Source of the DNA: Pomacea canaliculata | Taxonomy: Eukaryota > Mollusca > Gastropoda > Architaenioglossa > Ampullariidae | Direction: 5' to 3' | Length of the DNA stretch: 64,000 bases | Assembly: GCF_003073045.1 (NCBI RefSeq) | Contig: NC_037590.1 | Span: forward strand, 31,088,449 to 31,152,448 | Shown here: positions 26,201-38,929 of the stretch, one piece after another | How the letters are laid out: every line of letters starts with the position of its first letter | How positions within the stretch are numbered: the first letter of the stretch is position 1 | Notes under the pieces: model-generated | Database searches by the model: none | What the model was told of the DNA's origin: nothing | Seen by the model: the letters and a program-made list of their open reading frames with translations, nothing else | Program-made: the position numbers and the translations under genes

Positions 26201-28235
26201 AAGGTATAGCCTAAGCGATTGACGAAAAACAAATTCTTTAATATTCTCAATTTTATTTAAAGATAAAAGTTCTTGAAATTTTGACCAGCATCACTGTATG
26301 AAATCCGTTTTTATTCTGATTACAATATTCACATTTCTTGTATAATTTTTTTAAGGTTTACAGATTTTTTTAGTTGTTTATATATATGTATATATTTCAT
26401 AGATTTTAACCAGCTGTACAAAGTAAAGACCCAGAAATCGGAAATTCTTGTCAGGACCACATTTCATAACTGCTGCATAAATGAATAGTAACAGACATTG
26501 TAATATAATTATAGCGTAGAAAGGCTAAGCAACAATGGAGTAAGGGAAGCAACTCCATAATTTGTTTGAAAACAAGCGTGTCTCGGTATCTTCCCTTTCT
26601 TAAATACGCCGTGTTCAGAGAACGGCCTTCTTTTTTGTTTTTTAATAAGTGTGCAGAGAAATTTATCCTATTTCTTCCTTGAAATACTAGGAGGGCAGAC
26701 AGATCTCAGAATTATCAGAAACACTCTTGTCGCTGACGATGATATATATACACACACATACTCTTTTCCTTAAAACGTTTTAAACAGCAATAGGCCTTTT
26801 TTGGGAGAGGGATTGGGTGCTTGGTTGTTTTATTAAACAACATGAATCCAATTCATGGAGATTTTGCACTATTTGGAGGATAACTGTATGAAAGTATGAA
26901 ATCTGTTACCATGTCAGCTTTGTGGTCGAAAAGTATCACATTCCGATATAGCTGTGTTACTACTTAATTGGTCACAAACCTTCCACATTGATTTTACTTT
27001 TTTTGGAGCCGAGTGTTGAGAAAACGGATATGCCTTTGGGAGAGCACACGATGGAAGAGATGACAATACACCAAAGGATGGCCAGAATCATCCACAAGGC
27101 ATATACAATCATTGGTACATCACTGCCTCCACTCTGTATGGGTATGTATGTCTTCCCATTATGTTGTGTATATATATATATGTGTGTGTGTATTTGTTTT
27201 CATATTATGTTTGTATATGCCATTGGGTTTGGGAGCAAAAGAAAAATTTTTGTCTCGGACTTCCTCGGACAGACAATAAATTTGATTTGGTTTCATTTGA
27301 TTGGCTAATCCTGCCGACCTTTGAAAGCGTTGTGAAGCATGCAAAATAATGCAATAATCTAGCTCCCTTGTAGTATATTAAAGAGCAAGTCCTTCAGCAT
27401 CAAGCCCCTATTTCATACATTAGGAAAGTGATGTCCCATCGTCTGTATGAAGATGTTTATGTTGTTTGTCTATCACACCAAATCTGTGAACACCGTCTAA
27501 GCAGTATTTATTGACAGACCTAAGCTGGACATCTTAAGGGACAGTGATGTGAAAAGGATTTAAAGAGTCACTAAGTGACAGTTGAATGATAAACACAGCA
27601 GTCTACTAAACTACTTTTATTTTATAAGGGTTTTAGTTAACTGCTGTCTGCCTCGCAATAAGAAATGAGCAACAAAATAAAGTAAAGGAAGAGGGATAAA
27701 AACGGATGAAATGTTTAAAGTTCAATGTATAGAGGAGAAAGAAAAAGAAGTAATAAAAAATAAAATATAGGGTAAAGAGACAGAAAGTAGAGACAGTAAA
27801 ATACAGAGTATTAAGAAAAACACAATTTAGAGCTTAATAAGGACAGCGAAAATGTAGAAAAGAGAGAAAGACAAGGGAGAAAAACAAAAGATAATAGAAG
27901 TAGAGCAAGATTATTACTCTGATCGAGTTAGTTACCGATTCTTTTTTTTTGTTAACTTATTTATACATTATAAATATCTGGCACCTTCATGTCATTTTAT
28001 TAGATGGCATAAAATTATCATACAATCACATCCAAATCCACATTTCTTTTCACAACAAGAAAGCAAAAGTCAAACAACATAGATTTAAAACTGATTTTCT
28101 TCAGTTTTCAGGACAAAAAAAAAAAAAAATTTAATGTGAGATGTTACGATACATTCTCGAAACAATAGAGGCAAAGGACGACTTAAGTAAGTCTTAAGCA
28201 AGAGGAATGAAACGGTTTCATCTTGCTTCCTTGTC

Positions 28236-29700
28236 TCAGTTTCCACTCAGTTGACTGTTACAGAAGTCAGAGGAGCAGGTTTTGGAGCAGCTTTGATACG
28301 TTACACCTAGGATAGTTTTAGGCACGCACCTGTTTACTGGCTCGTTGAAGCACCCACGAAACGTACCTTGGTCTGCATGCCAGAGACATAGGACCAAGAT
28401 TTAGGTGAGAAAAATGGGATACATAAAAGCAATCTTATCTATACCCCACTCCTCCATTTACCTGTTCATTAGTGTATACGTCTACCTATTTGTCAATCTC
28501 TTGTGTCTTCACATATACAATTGACTCTCAATATATCCTCTCATCGATCTGTCTTTCAAGTTAAAACAATAAAATGCAATAAACTCATGTTTAAATTTAT
28601 AGAAACTCATTTCATAGCCTTTAAATGGTTTATATATTTTCGTGCATATAAATATTAGAGGGAAAAACAAACTCGTCATTAAGTTGAAGGAAGGGACTTG
28701 TTTACTCGGTGTAGGTTTGCTCTTGTCACTAAACGGATGTAAACAATGCAAACAGCATACAACAGCAGAAATACAACAATATAAGAGTGCGAATGAGAGG
28801 CTCAAAGGGGGACGCACACTCAAAACCCAAAATAATTGTTTATTTACTTGTGCTGCCGATTACTCTGATAACGATGCAGTATTTGTCCCCGTCGTTACAA
28901 ATAACCGCTGGCGCGTCATTTCCCGTCTCGCAGGTGAAGTCAGTACTCCCACAACTCTTGCATCTTAAGCTGTTCACTGCAACACAAAACACGGAGTGTG
29001 TCAGTCTTGCTTCTGTGATCGAGTCTCTCCCATTCACCTAGAAAATTGATACCCTTTGAGATACACCTTCCCTGAGTAACACAACATCGGACTACTGCCG
29101 ATGGTACATTATGTGGTTTTAAAATATCCGTATCTTCTTGCCTAAAATAGTTTCACGGACCAGCCCATGCCTTCTGTGTTTTTCGTAGTGTTTAACCCTT
29201 TGGTGGCTCATTGACTAAACGTGTACGTCGAGTGTTTGTTGAATGTGTGAAAATATTAGACGGGAAAGGTTTTAAGTGTATGGACGAAAGATCTGGAGCT
29301 CTACTGGGAAGAAGGATCGCCTCTAGGACCATTCCAGAATCAACTTTTTTTTTTTTTTTTTTTAAACCAAAGTAGCGATTTAATATCCGTGACCTGAGTG
29401 ACTATTTAGCTGTTTTGCGTTTCCAACAGACGCCACAATGACTGAAGATCCGAACAGTAACAACTAACAATCATGGTCTATATAGCAGATGTGAAACAGC
29501 GATTCAACGAAAGTTCTTCCACTTTCTTGCCTTCGTATTTTTTTACCTTGCCTCTTCCCTGCACCACCACCAGCACCATCACAAAATGATGAGTAAAAGA
29601 AAACGTCAGGTGAAGTAAACCTACCGGAGTCGACGTGGAGAAGAAACAAAAGCCCGCACAGGTAGAAGGCGGCGGCCATTAGCTGATGTGTTGTTGTCAT
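28236..29700 (-). CDS. LU2: secreted Ly6/uPAR-like three-finger protein, 113 aa, 3 exons
   Basis: Coding exons (minus strand) are 29625-29700, 28848-28976 and 28236-28372; both introns are phase 1 with GT-AG ends. Exon 1 begins MTTTHQLMAAAF and encodes the family signal peptide. Exon 2 has C-x2-C-x6-C-x10-C-x6-C; exon 3 has C-x7-C-x12-C-x3-C-x4-CN and then SQLSGN before the stop, so there is no membrane anchor. Ten cysteines give the five disulfides expected of an LU fold. The exon 3 reading, beginning NQGTFRGC, resembles LU1 (SQGVFRGC), placing LU2 closer to LU1 than LU4/5/7 are. The whole unit (27310 to about 30170) is a diverged direct duplicate of the LU8 unit. Function unknown; secretion inferred. 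Confidence 0.84.
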
Positions 29701-32700
29701 GTTTGTCTTGTGGAGTGAGAACTCGCGGCCTCTTGTCTTTCCTCAGGTGAAAGTGGTGACAGCAATGGTGAGACTACTCGGGGTGTGTTGCAGGTAGCTA
29801 GTCGGTGATCTTTTATACCTCTTCTTGTATATGTGGTGATTTCTCATTGGTCGCCTATAAGGTCTTTTATATCCCATGCACCGTTTGACACGCCGGTGTG
29901 ACATGGGAGATGTTATGGGGGAGGGGGTTGTCTTGTATTTGCTCTAGAAAAGTGTTTTCACCTAACTGATAAATATGAATGTACGTGGAAATGGGGGAGT
30001 AAAAGATGAAAGGAGGTGATGAATGGAAGAGGTTTGGGTAGTTGGGGGGAAGGTGTCGCTCAATTGTGGCGCTGTATGTATTTCTTAATGTCTCATCTCC
30101 TACAGCTCGTCCTGTCGTTGTCTGTTGTGACTTTTTCTGACGTGGCAGACAGAGCAACAGGAACTCACATCATTCATCATGCTTTTTGTTCTACGTACTG
30201 TAACAAAATACAGAAACTAGTTTATGATGATTACAACGACAAAGAAAAAGATGATGATGATTGATGGATTATGATTAATGGATGATTGATAACGATTGAC
30301 GATGATGACGATGGTATGCAGAGTGCCTGCGTTTTCTCTCTTCGTTCTGGATTTGTAAGTAAGGTAGGGGAGGTTTTCACTGTGGGACAGTGGAGAATGT
30401 TTTTGACGAAACATAAATCGATGAGCTGGCTCAAAACAGTTTGAAAGCGGAATTAGAATTCAGATCTTTGTTGTGTTAATCGTTATTGTAGCACCTCATG
30501 ACCTTCAGAGAGAAGAAGGAAAATGAAAACAAAGATGAAAAGTTAAAGCCATTTTCTGTCACCTACTTTTGCACAACGTTAATAAACCTCTCAACTACAC
30601 TCCAAATTCGCCTTAGATGATAAGCACAAAATTATCTACAACCATTTAGGTTTTGAACTCTGGACAAATGGATCATATTGCTTTTAATGTTAAAGAGAGT
30701 AGGTTAGAGTGTTGTAACTAGTGACTCCCTTTTACTGTTCCTAAATATAGTAGACAAGAGACTAAACACGGACCTGAAAAAAGTGACGGGAGAGAAAGTT
30801 TTCAAAAAGAGAGGCACACGACACCGAAATACAAGAATGGATGTATACAACAAAAACGTTTCTTTCAGTTAATGACGAAGCCGTTAATGATGAAGCCGTC
30901 AGCAAATCCAAAAGGACCCTTCAGAAATGTTTGCAGACAGATGCATTGTTTATAAAAGATTAAAAAGCGTTTTAAGGTGGTTCAGGGAGGTAAGTCTTTT
31001 TCTGAAACCAGACTGCAGGGTAAGAGGAAGGTCTTGCTTGCAGGTGAGATGGATCAGAGTGTTTTAAGTCTTTTGTCGACGTGTACTCTCGCAGTTTGCC
31101 TTCCACTGACTGTCGCATGATTCACTGCAGGTGTCGCATCCTGGAGGTCTGTAATCATACGACGGTCTTTGCACGGTCTGTGTATACACATAAAGACAAA
31201 GTTCATAACCGCTCTGTACAGCATCTGCACAGTAAAACGAGCTTCACGATTCATATTCGGATAGCTATGAAGGTTTGCTTCCAATTACATTTTATTGTGC
31301 AGGTGGTACACAGCGCGGTGAATGATTTATGTACATGTGCAGACCTGATCGATATGGTAATTTTGTAGTAGACTGTAGGCTAGGGTTACCGTGCTGAGAG
31401 ATTATTAAGATGTTCTGAAGTTCCACAAAGTAAATGAGTCACTAATGAGTAAGACATGCCTAAGGTGCCTGTTGTGGCTGACAGGACGGAACTGCTGCCA
31501 CTAGTCTACTAAGAGTAGAATCCCCGACAGTCAGAAAGATAAAACCACTTATGTCAGCTTTTCAAAATGTTTTGATGTCCTGACAAATGTCAGAAATTTT
31601 AATTGTTTGTGCGCATTCGTAGATCATTACTTGCTAGATATGCTAGCGCGCGATGATTCACTATTTTATGTTGCTGTTAAAAAAAAAGTTTAGATATACC
31701 GAAGTTTTTGTTCTAACCGACTGCTGCATCAGCAGGGTCAAAGTGAGTTCACAGTCCAAATACGTACGTTTCCTTCCCATCCTGCATTAACTTTGCGATT
31801 TTGAATGGGCCCCTAATGGAGTGACGGAAGAAAGTAAAGGCTACGGGCTATACCTCTCCTAACTGACCGAACGCCCATAGGGCGTAGCCGTTACGCGATT
31901 ACAGTGACCCGGACATTTCGCTCCGCCCTTTGACCTCGCGCCCGCATTTGCTGACCTGCTGTCAGACTCCATACTCGCCGCCCGATGGGTTTCTACCTGC
32001 AACAACCGCTTTGGTCATCGCACTCTCAATGTGAATTAGGTGAGAAGTGGGCACTTAAATTCTGTACAATATTATAACATGAATTATTCATACCAGTTGG
32101 AACTGTCTGTACAATATCGTGATTTCTTGTTTTAGTTTAATTTAATTTGCATAGTTCAGCCCGAACCGTCGATTTGTCACGTGCTACTTCCTCTTTGTGT
32201 CATGTGCTCGATGTAGGAAGATGCCCCATGGGGTAACAAGGTATTTTATGTATAAATTCTCTACGCATAATGTTATGGTTTCAAATAATCCTTATTATGA
32301 ATTAACCTATAATAGTTCTTAGCACATTTACCTTGTATACAAGTTTGAACCCTCCATCATGTATTGTAAGACAGATTTTTGTAATTGCTTTTTTTAGATT
32401 AAATGCAGACTTTGGTTATTTCCCTTTCTAACAAGTGCTGAAGATTTAGGATCGTGCTTAGTCAAAGCATTGTAATAATGCCGACTACAAAACAGTCAAC
32501 AGATGACTCCACAGTGTGGCTGAAGATGAGCCAAGCTGAATGTAGTGTGTGTATAAACTCTTCCATGTTGTAAAATACGGCTACACATTTCTTAATCATT
32601 GAGAACAGCAAACAGTTATTCCTGACAGAGTGAAATATATTAGTGTTTGATAAAATGTAATATATCTATATATTTATTTTCTTTTATATAAAGTAGTCCA

Positions 32701-35163
32701 GTTTTATAATATTTTCATACTTTTACAATAAATGTTTAAAGAGTGTTCGATTGTGTTTGCAATCTGCAATTATAATAAATAAAATAACATTGCTGTAAAG
32801 CTGTTGTACATTTTTGCAAACATGAAGACTGACCACAGTTACAGTTTAGTTAAATACAATGTAAACACCACTAAACCAGGCTCATTAGCTTAAAATTTCG
32901 TCTAATTGAAACTTTAGTGATAACTTCAAGTAATCTTTGGGCAATGTAGGATATATGTATATATTAGAAAGGAGACAACACAGGCTGCAGATTGTTTCTG
33001 CATGAATGTGCACACAAGTGACAAGACAACAGTAATCAGAGGTTTTTCATGAAGAGTTGTGACAATGTCATAAAGTAGCATGTTCTGTAAGATGTGTAGA
33101 ATGCTTTAATTTATTTATATAGGATATTCAACATCCTGGAAAGGTTGTAAGACAATCAACCGACATGGTATATGATGAGACTGGTTATTCCCAGTTGAAC
33201 GCCATCTGTCAGTAACCAGGGTAAAATATCTTTGACATGTTTATAACAGAACTTGGTAAATCAGATCCCTTATACATATAGAAACAGAAGTAAAGACTGC
33301 AGTGTATTATTTAAATTTGTTGTTTGATTTGGTAACATGTGTTGTGTAGCAATCTCTGGCGTCAATATATCAATCAGTAATTATTTCAATGTGAACAATG
33401 TAACAGTCTAGGGATTATTTAAGTACAAAATACGAAATCTGGTATTGTTAATTTTCTATAAAAATAACCGCTTCCTCTGTACTGTGTGCGTGTAAATCCT
33501 GTTTAGTTCTAGCTATGGAACATGAAAAATCCAAATAAAAAGTGAAAAAAAAGCAACAAACGTTTGTTCTATTTTGTTATTCGAGGATATTTGTGACCCT
33601 CTACGACGAAATGAGTCTTATGTCGGAAATCCGAGATTTGTCAAATTGCATATTTTTAAAAAGCACAGGCTCTGAACTTTATTTTGATACAGTTGTTATT
33701 CTTCTAGTCCTAATATTGAGTGATTTATAAACGTTTGAAGTAAGAAAGTACGATTGCGACGATTTTAAGAAAAGCGGGTTCCAAGATTAGCGTCTGGTGT
33801 TTGTTTATTTAATTTTATTGTGTAAGGATTTTGTTTACTTTCAAAAAATTCACCAAGGGAATGTTGAGGGTAGTGTTAATATTCTTTGAGCTGTATAAAT
33901 CTTGTAATTTGTGCAGGCTGTTTTCTTTTGAGTTCAATAGCCGATAATCGTCAATTAAATAATCTACCAACATTGAGGAACACATGGAACAGCATTGGAC
34001 CTTGTTTTATGAATTTAACACATATTATTTCGCAGCTTGGGACTAATTGTGATTATCCCATATAGGTATCCAAACAGAGGTGTAAACATCAAATAATTAT
34101 CTGAAATAGTTATATATTTGGCAACATTTACTCTGTGACATCATCAGGTGTCACAATATCAATATTTCAGAGTCAAAAATCTGTTATTCTTAGTAATAAG
34201 AATATTCTTAAAAATCACTACATTCTGTACTTGTACATCCTTTTATAACTCTACTCTGTATCTTGTTTATATAAATGAAAGAAGTTTTGAAAGGTCAGTG
34301 CCATGTGTCTGTAACAATTCAGTTGCTTGGTGTGGCAATAGTTTTTTGAAAACATATTTAATTAAAGAAGAAGCTGGTAATAATTTTAGAAGCAGTGCAG
34401 ACGTTCATGTAAGCTGTGTTTATCTATCTATATATTTAGTCTGTGGACACTGTTGAGGTATAGCATTACTTGGCAAAGTGTTTACTGACAAACTTAAGTT
34501 TACATCTGAATGACAGCCAAGTGAAAAGGATTCAATGAGTGACTGACAACTGAGTTGTCTACACAGCAGTCAGCTCATCTTTCATTTTAAAAGATTTCAG
34601 TTGACTGTTGACTGCTTCCTGGCGTCGCAGATTGAAGCAACAACAGAAATAAGAGGTTATAATAAAATAATATAATAAATATAATAAAATAAAAAGACAG
34701 AGCGATAAGAGCGAATGGAGTGCTTGAAGTAGAATGTAGAGGACAGCAGAAAAACTGCTGCAAAATTAGAATAATAAGTATCACACAATCACATCGATTT
34801 CTACATTGTTTCACACCACAAAGAAGCCAAACAACGTAGATGGATTACTACTTTTCTTCAGTTTTCTGGACAGAAATTAAATAATTTGATGTCAGATGTT
34901 GCCATTTAACAAGCCAGAAACAACATTTCAATACCAGGAATATCTTTTTAAAGCTTTCACGTTGATGCATAGCAAGAAACAATAAATACTGAAGACGGTT
35001 TTTATATGGGATTACATAGTTCATCTTTTGTGTATCATGGACAAAAATTTACTGAAGAGTATTTTTTCTTTATATTTTCTTTTATAACATAAAAGTACTA
35101 AAACCCTAGTTTTTGGTGTCAGTGGCGATTTCTGACAAAATGATGCAGGTCAATACAGTCCTA
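29701..35163. other. Spacer between LU2 and LU3
   Basis: 29701-30170 is the LU2 leader, promoter and upstream region. About 31060-31260 (minus) holds a diverged piece of repeat R, sharing TTTTACTGTGCAGATG and the frame MNFVF. About 34430-35160 is the family 3' flank downstream of LU3. 31300-34430 is AT-rich with nothing recognised apart from a short motif at 33590-33650 (TTTGTGACCCTCTACGACG) that recurs at about 44540. Confidence 0.5.
29865..29871 (-). promoter_or_regulatory. TATA box of LU2
   Basis: TATAAAA on the minus strand, about 165 bp upstream of the ATG and aligned with the TATA boxes of the other copies. A second TATAAAA-like run lies about 50 bp further downstream, nearer the gene. 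The E-box present in LU4/5/7/8 is degenerate here, but GTGTGACATG is still visible just upstream. Confidence 0.6.
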
Positions 35164-35747
35164 TCATTCTTCACCAATATTGGATGCACTGTTACAGTTG
35201 TCTGTGTAGCAGTAGAGGTGGCACTCCTTCCACGTTTCGTCGACATCCACGCAGTGGTTACCTTCGTCATTTGCTGTGCAGCCACGAAGTGTAACTGTTT
35301 GGTCCGATTCTGCCAGGCATAGGGCAATGAATTAACAGAGGATTGTGATGGGATACATCCAATTAATTAAATATATATATATAAGCTTTTATTCATCCAT
35401 GCTTTCTACCACTGCAACTATTCGCTTACCCATCAGTTGATTATCTTTTCACGGATAAGTTTATATATTTTTTCATTAGATTATTCTATGTTAAACTCTC
35501 ACGCCCATGACTGAAGAGATGTGAACAATACAAACAACGGCAGTAACACAACAATGGTAGTGCAACAGGGCGCAAGACGCACAGGAGGATGCACACACGA
35601 AACTAAAAACTAATGTTTATTTACGTCCTGGGGAGAAAAATCTAATTGCGTAGCAGACTTGGTTGGTTAGGCACTCTCTCTCTGGTACGTTGCCAGAATT
35701 GCAGTCAGGATCACCGAACGAACAATTCTTGCATCTCAAGCTGTTCA
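35164..35747 (-). CDS. LU3: headless Ly6/uPAR-like gene (exons 2 and 3 only)
   Basis: Exon 2 (35625-35747) and exon 3 (35164-35309) are open, phase-1 compatible and splice with GTAAAT and CAG. Exon 2 has C-x2-C-x6-C-x9-C-x5-C; exon 3 has C-x8-C-x9-C-x3-C-x4-CN and ends SASNIGEE. All ten cysteines remain. A TATA box and the start of the conserved leader are present at 36059-36065, but the sequence then jumps from leader into late intron 1, so the MTTTHQ signal exon is absent. With a normal 76-nt exon 1 the protein would be 114 aa. The intron end is open in frame into exon 2 from an ATG at 35854-35856 (MKDVLLGDY...), which could supply a weak non-family N-terminus. It is either a pseudogene with an intact mature part or a gene using another first exon. 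Confidence 0.55.
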
Positions 35748-36058
35748 CTGCAACACAAAACACAGAGTGCATCAGTCTTGCTCCCATCATCGTGTCTCTA
35801 CTAACCGCCGGAAAAGATGTTAGATATACATAGTCCCCGAGTAGAACATCCTTCAACGACTTGTGATAGTACTCTATGTGGTTTTAAATTATATGTAAGG
35901 CTTGCTTTCTTAATGTAAAACAGGTCGATAATAAAAAATACAGTTATTAGTTTGATAAAAGTATTTTAGTCGGTGATCTCCTATGTCCTTGTTGGGTGAT
36001 CAGGTGACTCCACCTAAAGGTGCATTTGCAATATCCTTACTGGTCGCCTTCAATGTCC

Positions 36059-36065
36059 TTTTATA
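36059..36065 (-). promoter_or_regulatory. TATA box of headless LU3
   Basis: TATAAAA on the minus strand preceded by GTGTGACACGTGTGAC, which holds a CACGTG E-box in the place of the family's TCATGTGA. The leader just downstream (ACCAGTAAGGATATTG, GATCACC) matches LU8 and LU4. Confidence 0.55.
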
Positions 36066-36633
36066 TGTCACACGTGTCACACGGCAGGGTGAAGAAGGAG
36101 ACATTATGGGAGGGGGCTGGTTGCCGTATATAGAAATACAAATATTGCAATAGAACGTTTCTTCCACGTAACTGGCGATTTCACACATGAGGGGGGGGTG
36201 GGGGGTGGGGGGAAGGAGATGTGAGAGGAACTGCGAGAGTGGAAGATGGAGGGGACCGAAGAAGGGAAGAGTTTGGGTAGGTCGGAGGGGTTGGAAGAGT
36301 GACGGTGTAATTAAACAGCCACACAACAAATTCACTAAAAGTGTTTTGAAGAAGCTGGTACAAAGACGATTACTAACTATGAAGGTGGTTTCTCCATTGT
36401 TTTGATATATATATATACACAACCTTAACTGTCCTTATATCAGAGCGACAAAGAGAAACACATAATTAAACATAGAGAAGAAATGTATTAATTCAGTGTA
36501 GGTTCGCCCCCATGACTGAAGGGAGGTAAACAATGAAAACAGACGGCAACGGCAGAGATACAATATTGTGGGAAGTGGTAAATATGGTTCACAGGTAGAC
36601 TGACAGAAAAAAAGAAAAGCAATCTTTACTTAC

Positions 36634-36747
36634 TCTCGGCATCGAAAAATCAGTAATTCTCGGAGGGCAAACGCATAACATCTGCCACGTTTCCAGATTC
36701 GCAAGCGGGGTCAGGTGAAGAACAGTGCTTGCATTTTGAACTGTTTA
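36634..36747 (-). pseudogene. Lone degenerate LU exon 2
   Basis: The minus strand reads like exon 2 of LU3 (cysteine pair with x2 spacing, then DPACESGNVAD), and a GTAAGT donor follows at its end. The acceptor side has decayed and the frame is not kept to the end, so not all exon cysteines are encoded. About 200 bp of matching intron 2 follows (to about 36440), after which the LU3 upstream region begins; no exon 1 or exon 3 partner was found. It is a truncated extra copy left by tandem duplication. Confidence 0.65.
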
Positions 36748-37620
36748 ATGGGGACTTTTTTAAATATTCAAAACAATGTTTTTTCCACGGAAAACAGTAT
36801 TCCTATTAAGACATAAATGTCTACCTACATTATTAATCTTTAAATAGCTTTGATTTATTCAATTATTATTGTCTGGATAGTTTTTCGCTGGCACCCGTAA
36901 AACTTAATGAAATCGATCTCCGACATTGTTGTTGGAGTTTTACGCTTTGTCAGCAAGTAAGGATATAATATATATATATACCACAGCAGGAAATCATTAT
37001 AATAAAATGTAAAAGACCGCTCGTTAAGTCCTTGTCCAATATCTTTGCTGCAAGTGAACCCTGATTACCACACGCTTGTGTATTGTGGTGATTGTTTTAT
37101 TGAGCACGTGACAAAGGGAACATTACTGAACTTTGGTTTTATTGTCTGTACGGTCCTTCTTTTGCAGACTTCGATCCGCGCGACACAGGCAACCGACTAG
37201 AAGCATTATTGTCTGTCTGTATCGTGTCCTCGTGTGTGTCCTGTCTGCCCCATTCTAGACTTTCTTGCTGTTTCACATACAAAATACCTAATTATTATTC
37301 AAGTAATACAAATTGATATTGGAGTGTGTCTAGCAAGATAGGAAGGACCCGGGTACAAAGCAGTGAAAACAAAATTATATTTTAAGATTGCAATTACCTG
37401 TTCTTCATATAGTTTTCGACTCTGCACCCTCACACTCTCACACACAAACAAACACTCGCCCGTACAGAATCTTACAAACTCGGTAAGGTATCAGAAAGTC
37501 CTAGAACTACAATCTCTCTTTTGTTTCCTCAGCTGACGGGAAAAGTCATAGAATGCATGTAGAAGAATGCATGTAGCTTTAACATAAACATACTAAACTG
37601 TGCAAAATGTGAACGTAGAC

Positions 37621-37660
37621 CAGGGGTGGGGTACCCTTTTTCTGCCAAGGACAATGTAAT
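37621..37660. mobile_element. hAT-like terminal sequence (solo end, block copy 1)
   Basis: CAGGGGTGGGGTACCC followed by TTTTTCTGCCAAGGAC has the look of a hAT element terminus. The same sequence is at about 45207 in block copy 2. The opposite end was not found, so it is a fragment. Confidence 0.35.
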
Positions 37661-38929
37661 TACTGAAAGCCTGATCTACACCTGATTTCAAACCTAACCG
37701 CCATCGCATGTAAATTGTCGTCCACACTTTGTTTTATTGTGCAGATGATATACGTTTTAAAACAGACTGCCTCTCATCTTTTAAACCTTCATTTAGTTTT
37801 TGTCAGTCTCATTAGTACAAGCAAAACCTGATCGTAATACACAAATGAACTGTCCTCCACAGATTGTTTTATTGTTCAGATGATATACACACTGCTTGCC
37901 GCATCTCTCGTCGTGCTGGAATTAGAGACGATGTTGGGGTGTGATTCGCTGTGAAGCAGCAAGGATTTTATTTTAATAAACAGAAAAAAAACATAATCAT
38001 GGCTATAAGGTGATAACTCTTAAATCAGACGACGAATTCGAGTGGTGTAGATTCAAACCACGCTCTGAATGCGTTGATCGTTTATGAACTTGACTACCAT
38101 TTAATAATTATACACACTTAGTTGGTCTAATTAACCAACTACTTTGAGGATTGCGCTTACAGATGTCCGAAAACATTTATAAAATTAGCCGCAAATTAAT
38201 TAATAAGACTGGTGAATTAATAAGACTACTACCATAAACACATTTGAAATATTTATAAATAAATTGAACCAAAGGAAATAGGCGTTTCCAAATTTTTTCT
38301 TAACCAAACCAATAGAAGGTAATGGAGGGTTACCATAACTGAAAAAAAGATCTAAACCTCTTGAAAAACTCCAATGAACTGTAAAGACAGTGGCAAACTA
38401 TAGAATGGCTCGATGAACAATAGTAAGAAAACAATAACGATATGAAGGTCACATAAATAATGTAAAGTACAAACAAATACAGTGTCAAAAATCAAAAAGA
38501 AGAAATACGCCAACATAAGGAGATCTGGCAACATTATAGGATTGCGGACTTGGCAGGCTTCCTGAACAGTTAAAGCAAGAGAAAACAACAGAAAAAGAGG
38601 GACCCAGCAACAGTAAACAACATCTGACAGAGTAGCGACCCCCTTCCTCTGCCTATTCTAACCACCTTCATCCTCTTTCCTCCACTCTCCACTCCTCCAT
38701 TTTTGCTCTAATCCCTTTCACTCCCCTATCAGTCCAGTAACCTTTGGTTGGAAGCTCTTTTTTCTTGAAAAGCAACACAAGCTCTCATCACACTTCCCTC
38801 CCCAGTATAACAGTATCCTCTCTTCACGCTAGCGTGCATACTGGTGGGGGGAATATGGGTGGACATTGAAGGAAACCAGCAAAGATATTGCAGATCATCT
38901 GAAGGTAAAAGCACGCTCCTTCCAAGTCC

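Larger units (their letters stand above)
20894..28235. other. Spacer between LU1 and LU2: LU1 3' flank, then unrecognised DNA
   Basis: The first ~700 bases (to about 21600) align with the 3' flank of LU4/5/7. The rest holds two CRE palindromes, a mariner relic, a SINE and an ATT microsatellite. From 27310 the sequence is the duplicated 3' part of the LU2 unit. The open stretch at about 26990-27130 (VEKTDMPLGEH, RMARIIHKAY) looks somewhat protein-like but matches nothing I recognise. Confidence 0.5.
27310..30170 (-). repeat. LU2 duplication unit, paralogous to 58755-61500
   Basis: From CTGCCGACCTTTGAAAGCG onward the sequence matches 58755 onward through 3' flank, exons, introns, leader, promoter and upstream G-rich tract, with many small indels. 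Both units have the same orientation. Confidence 0.75.
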
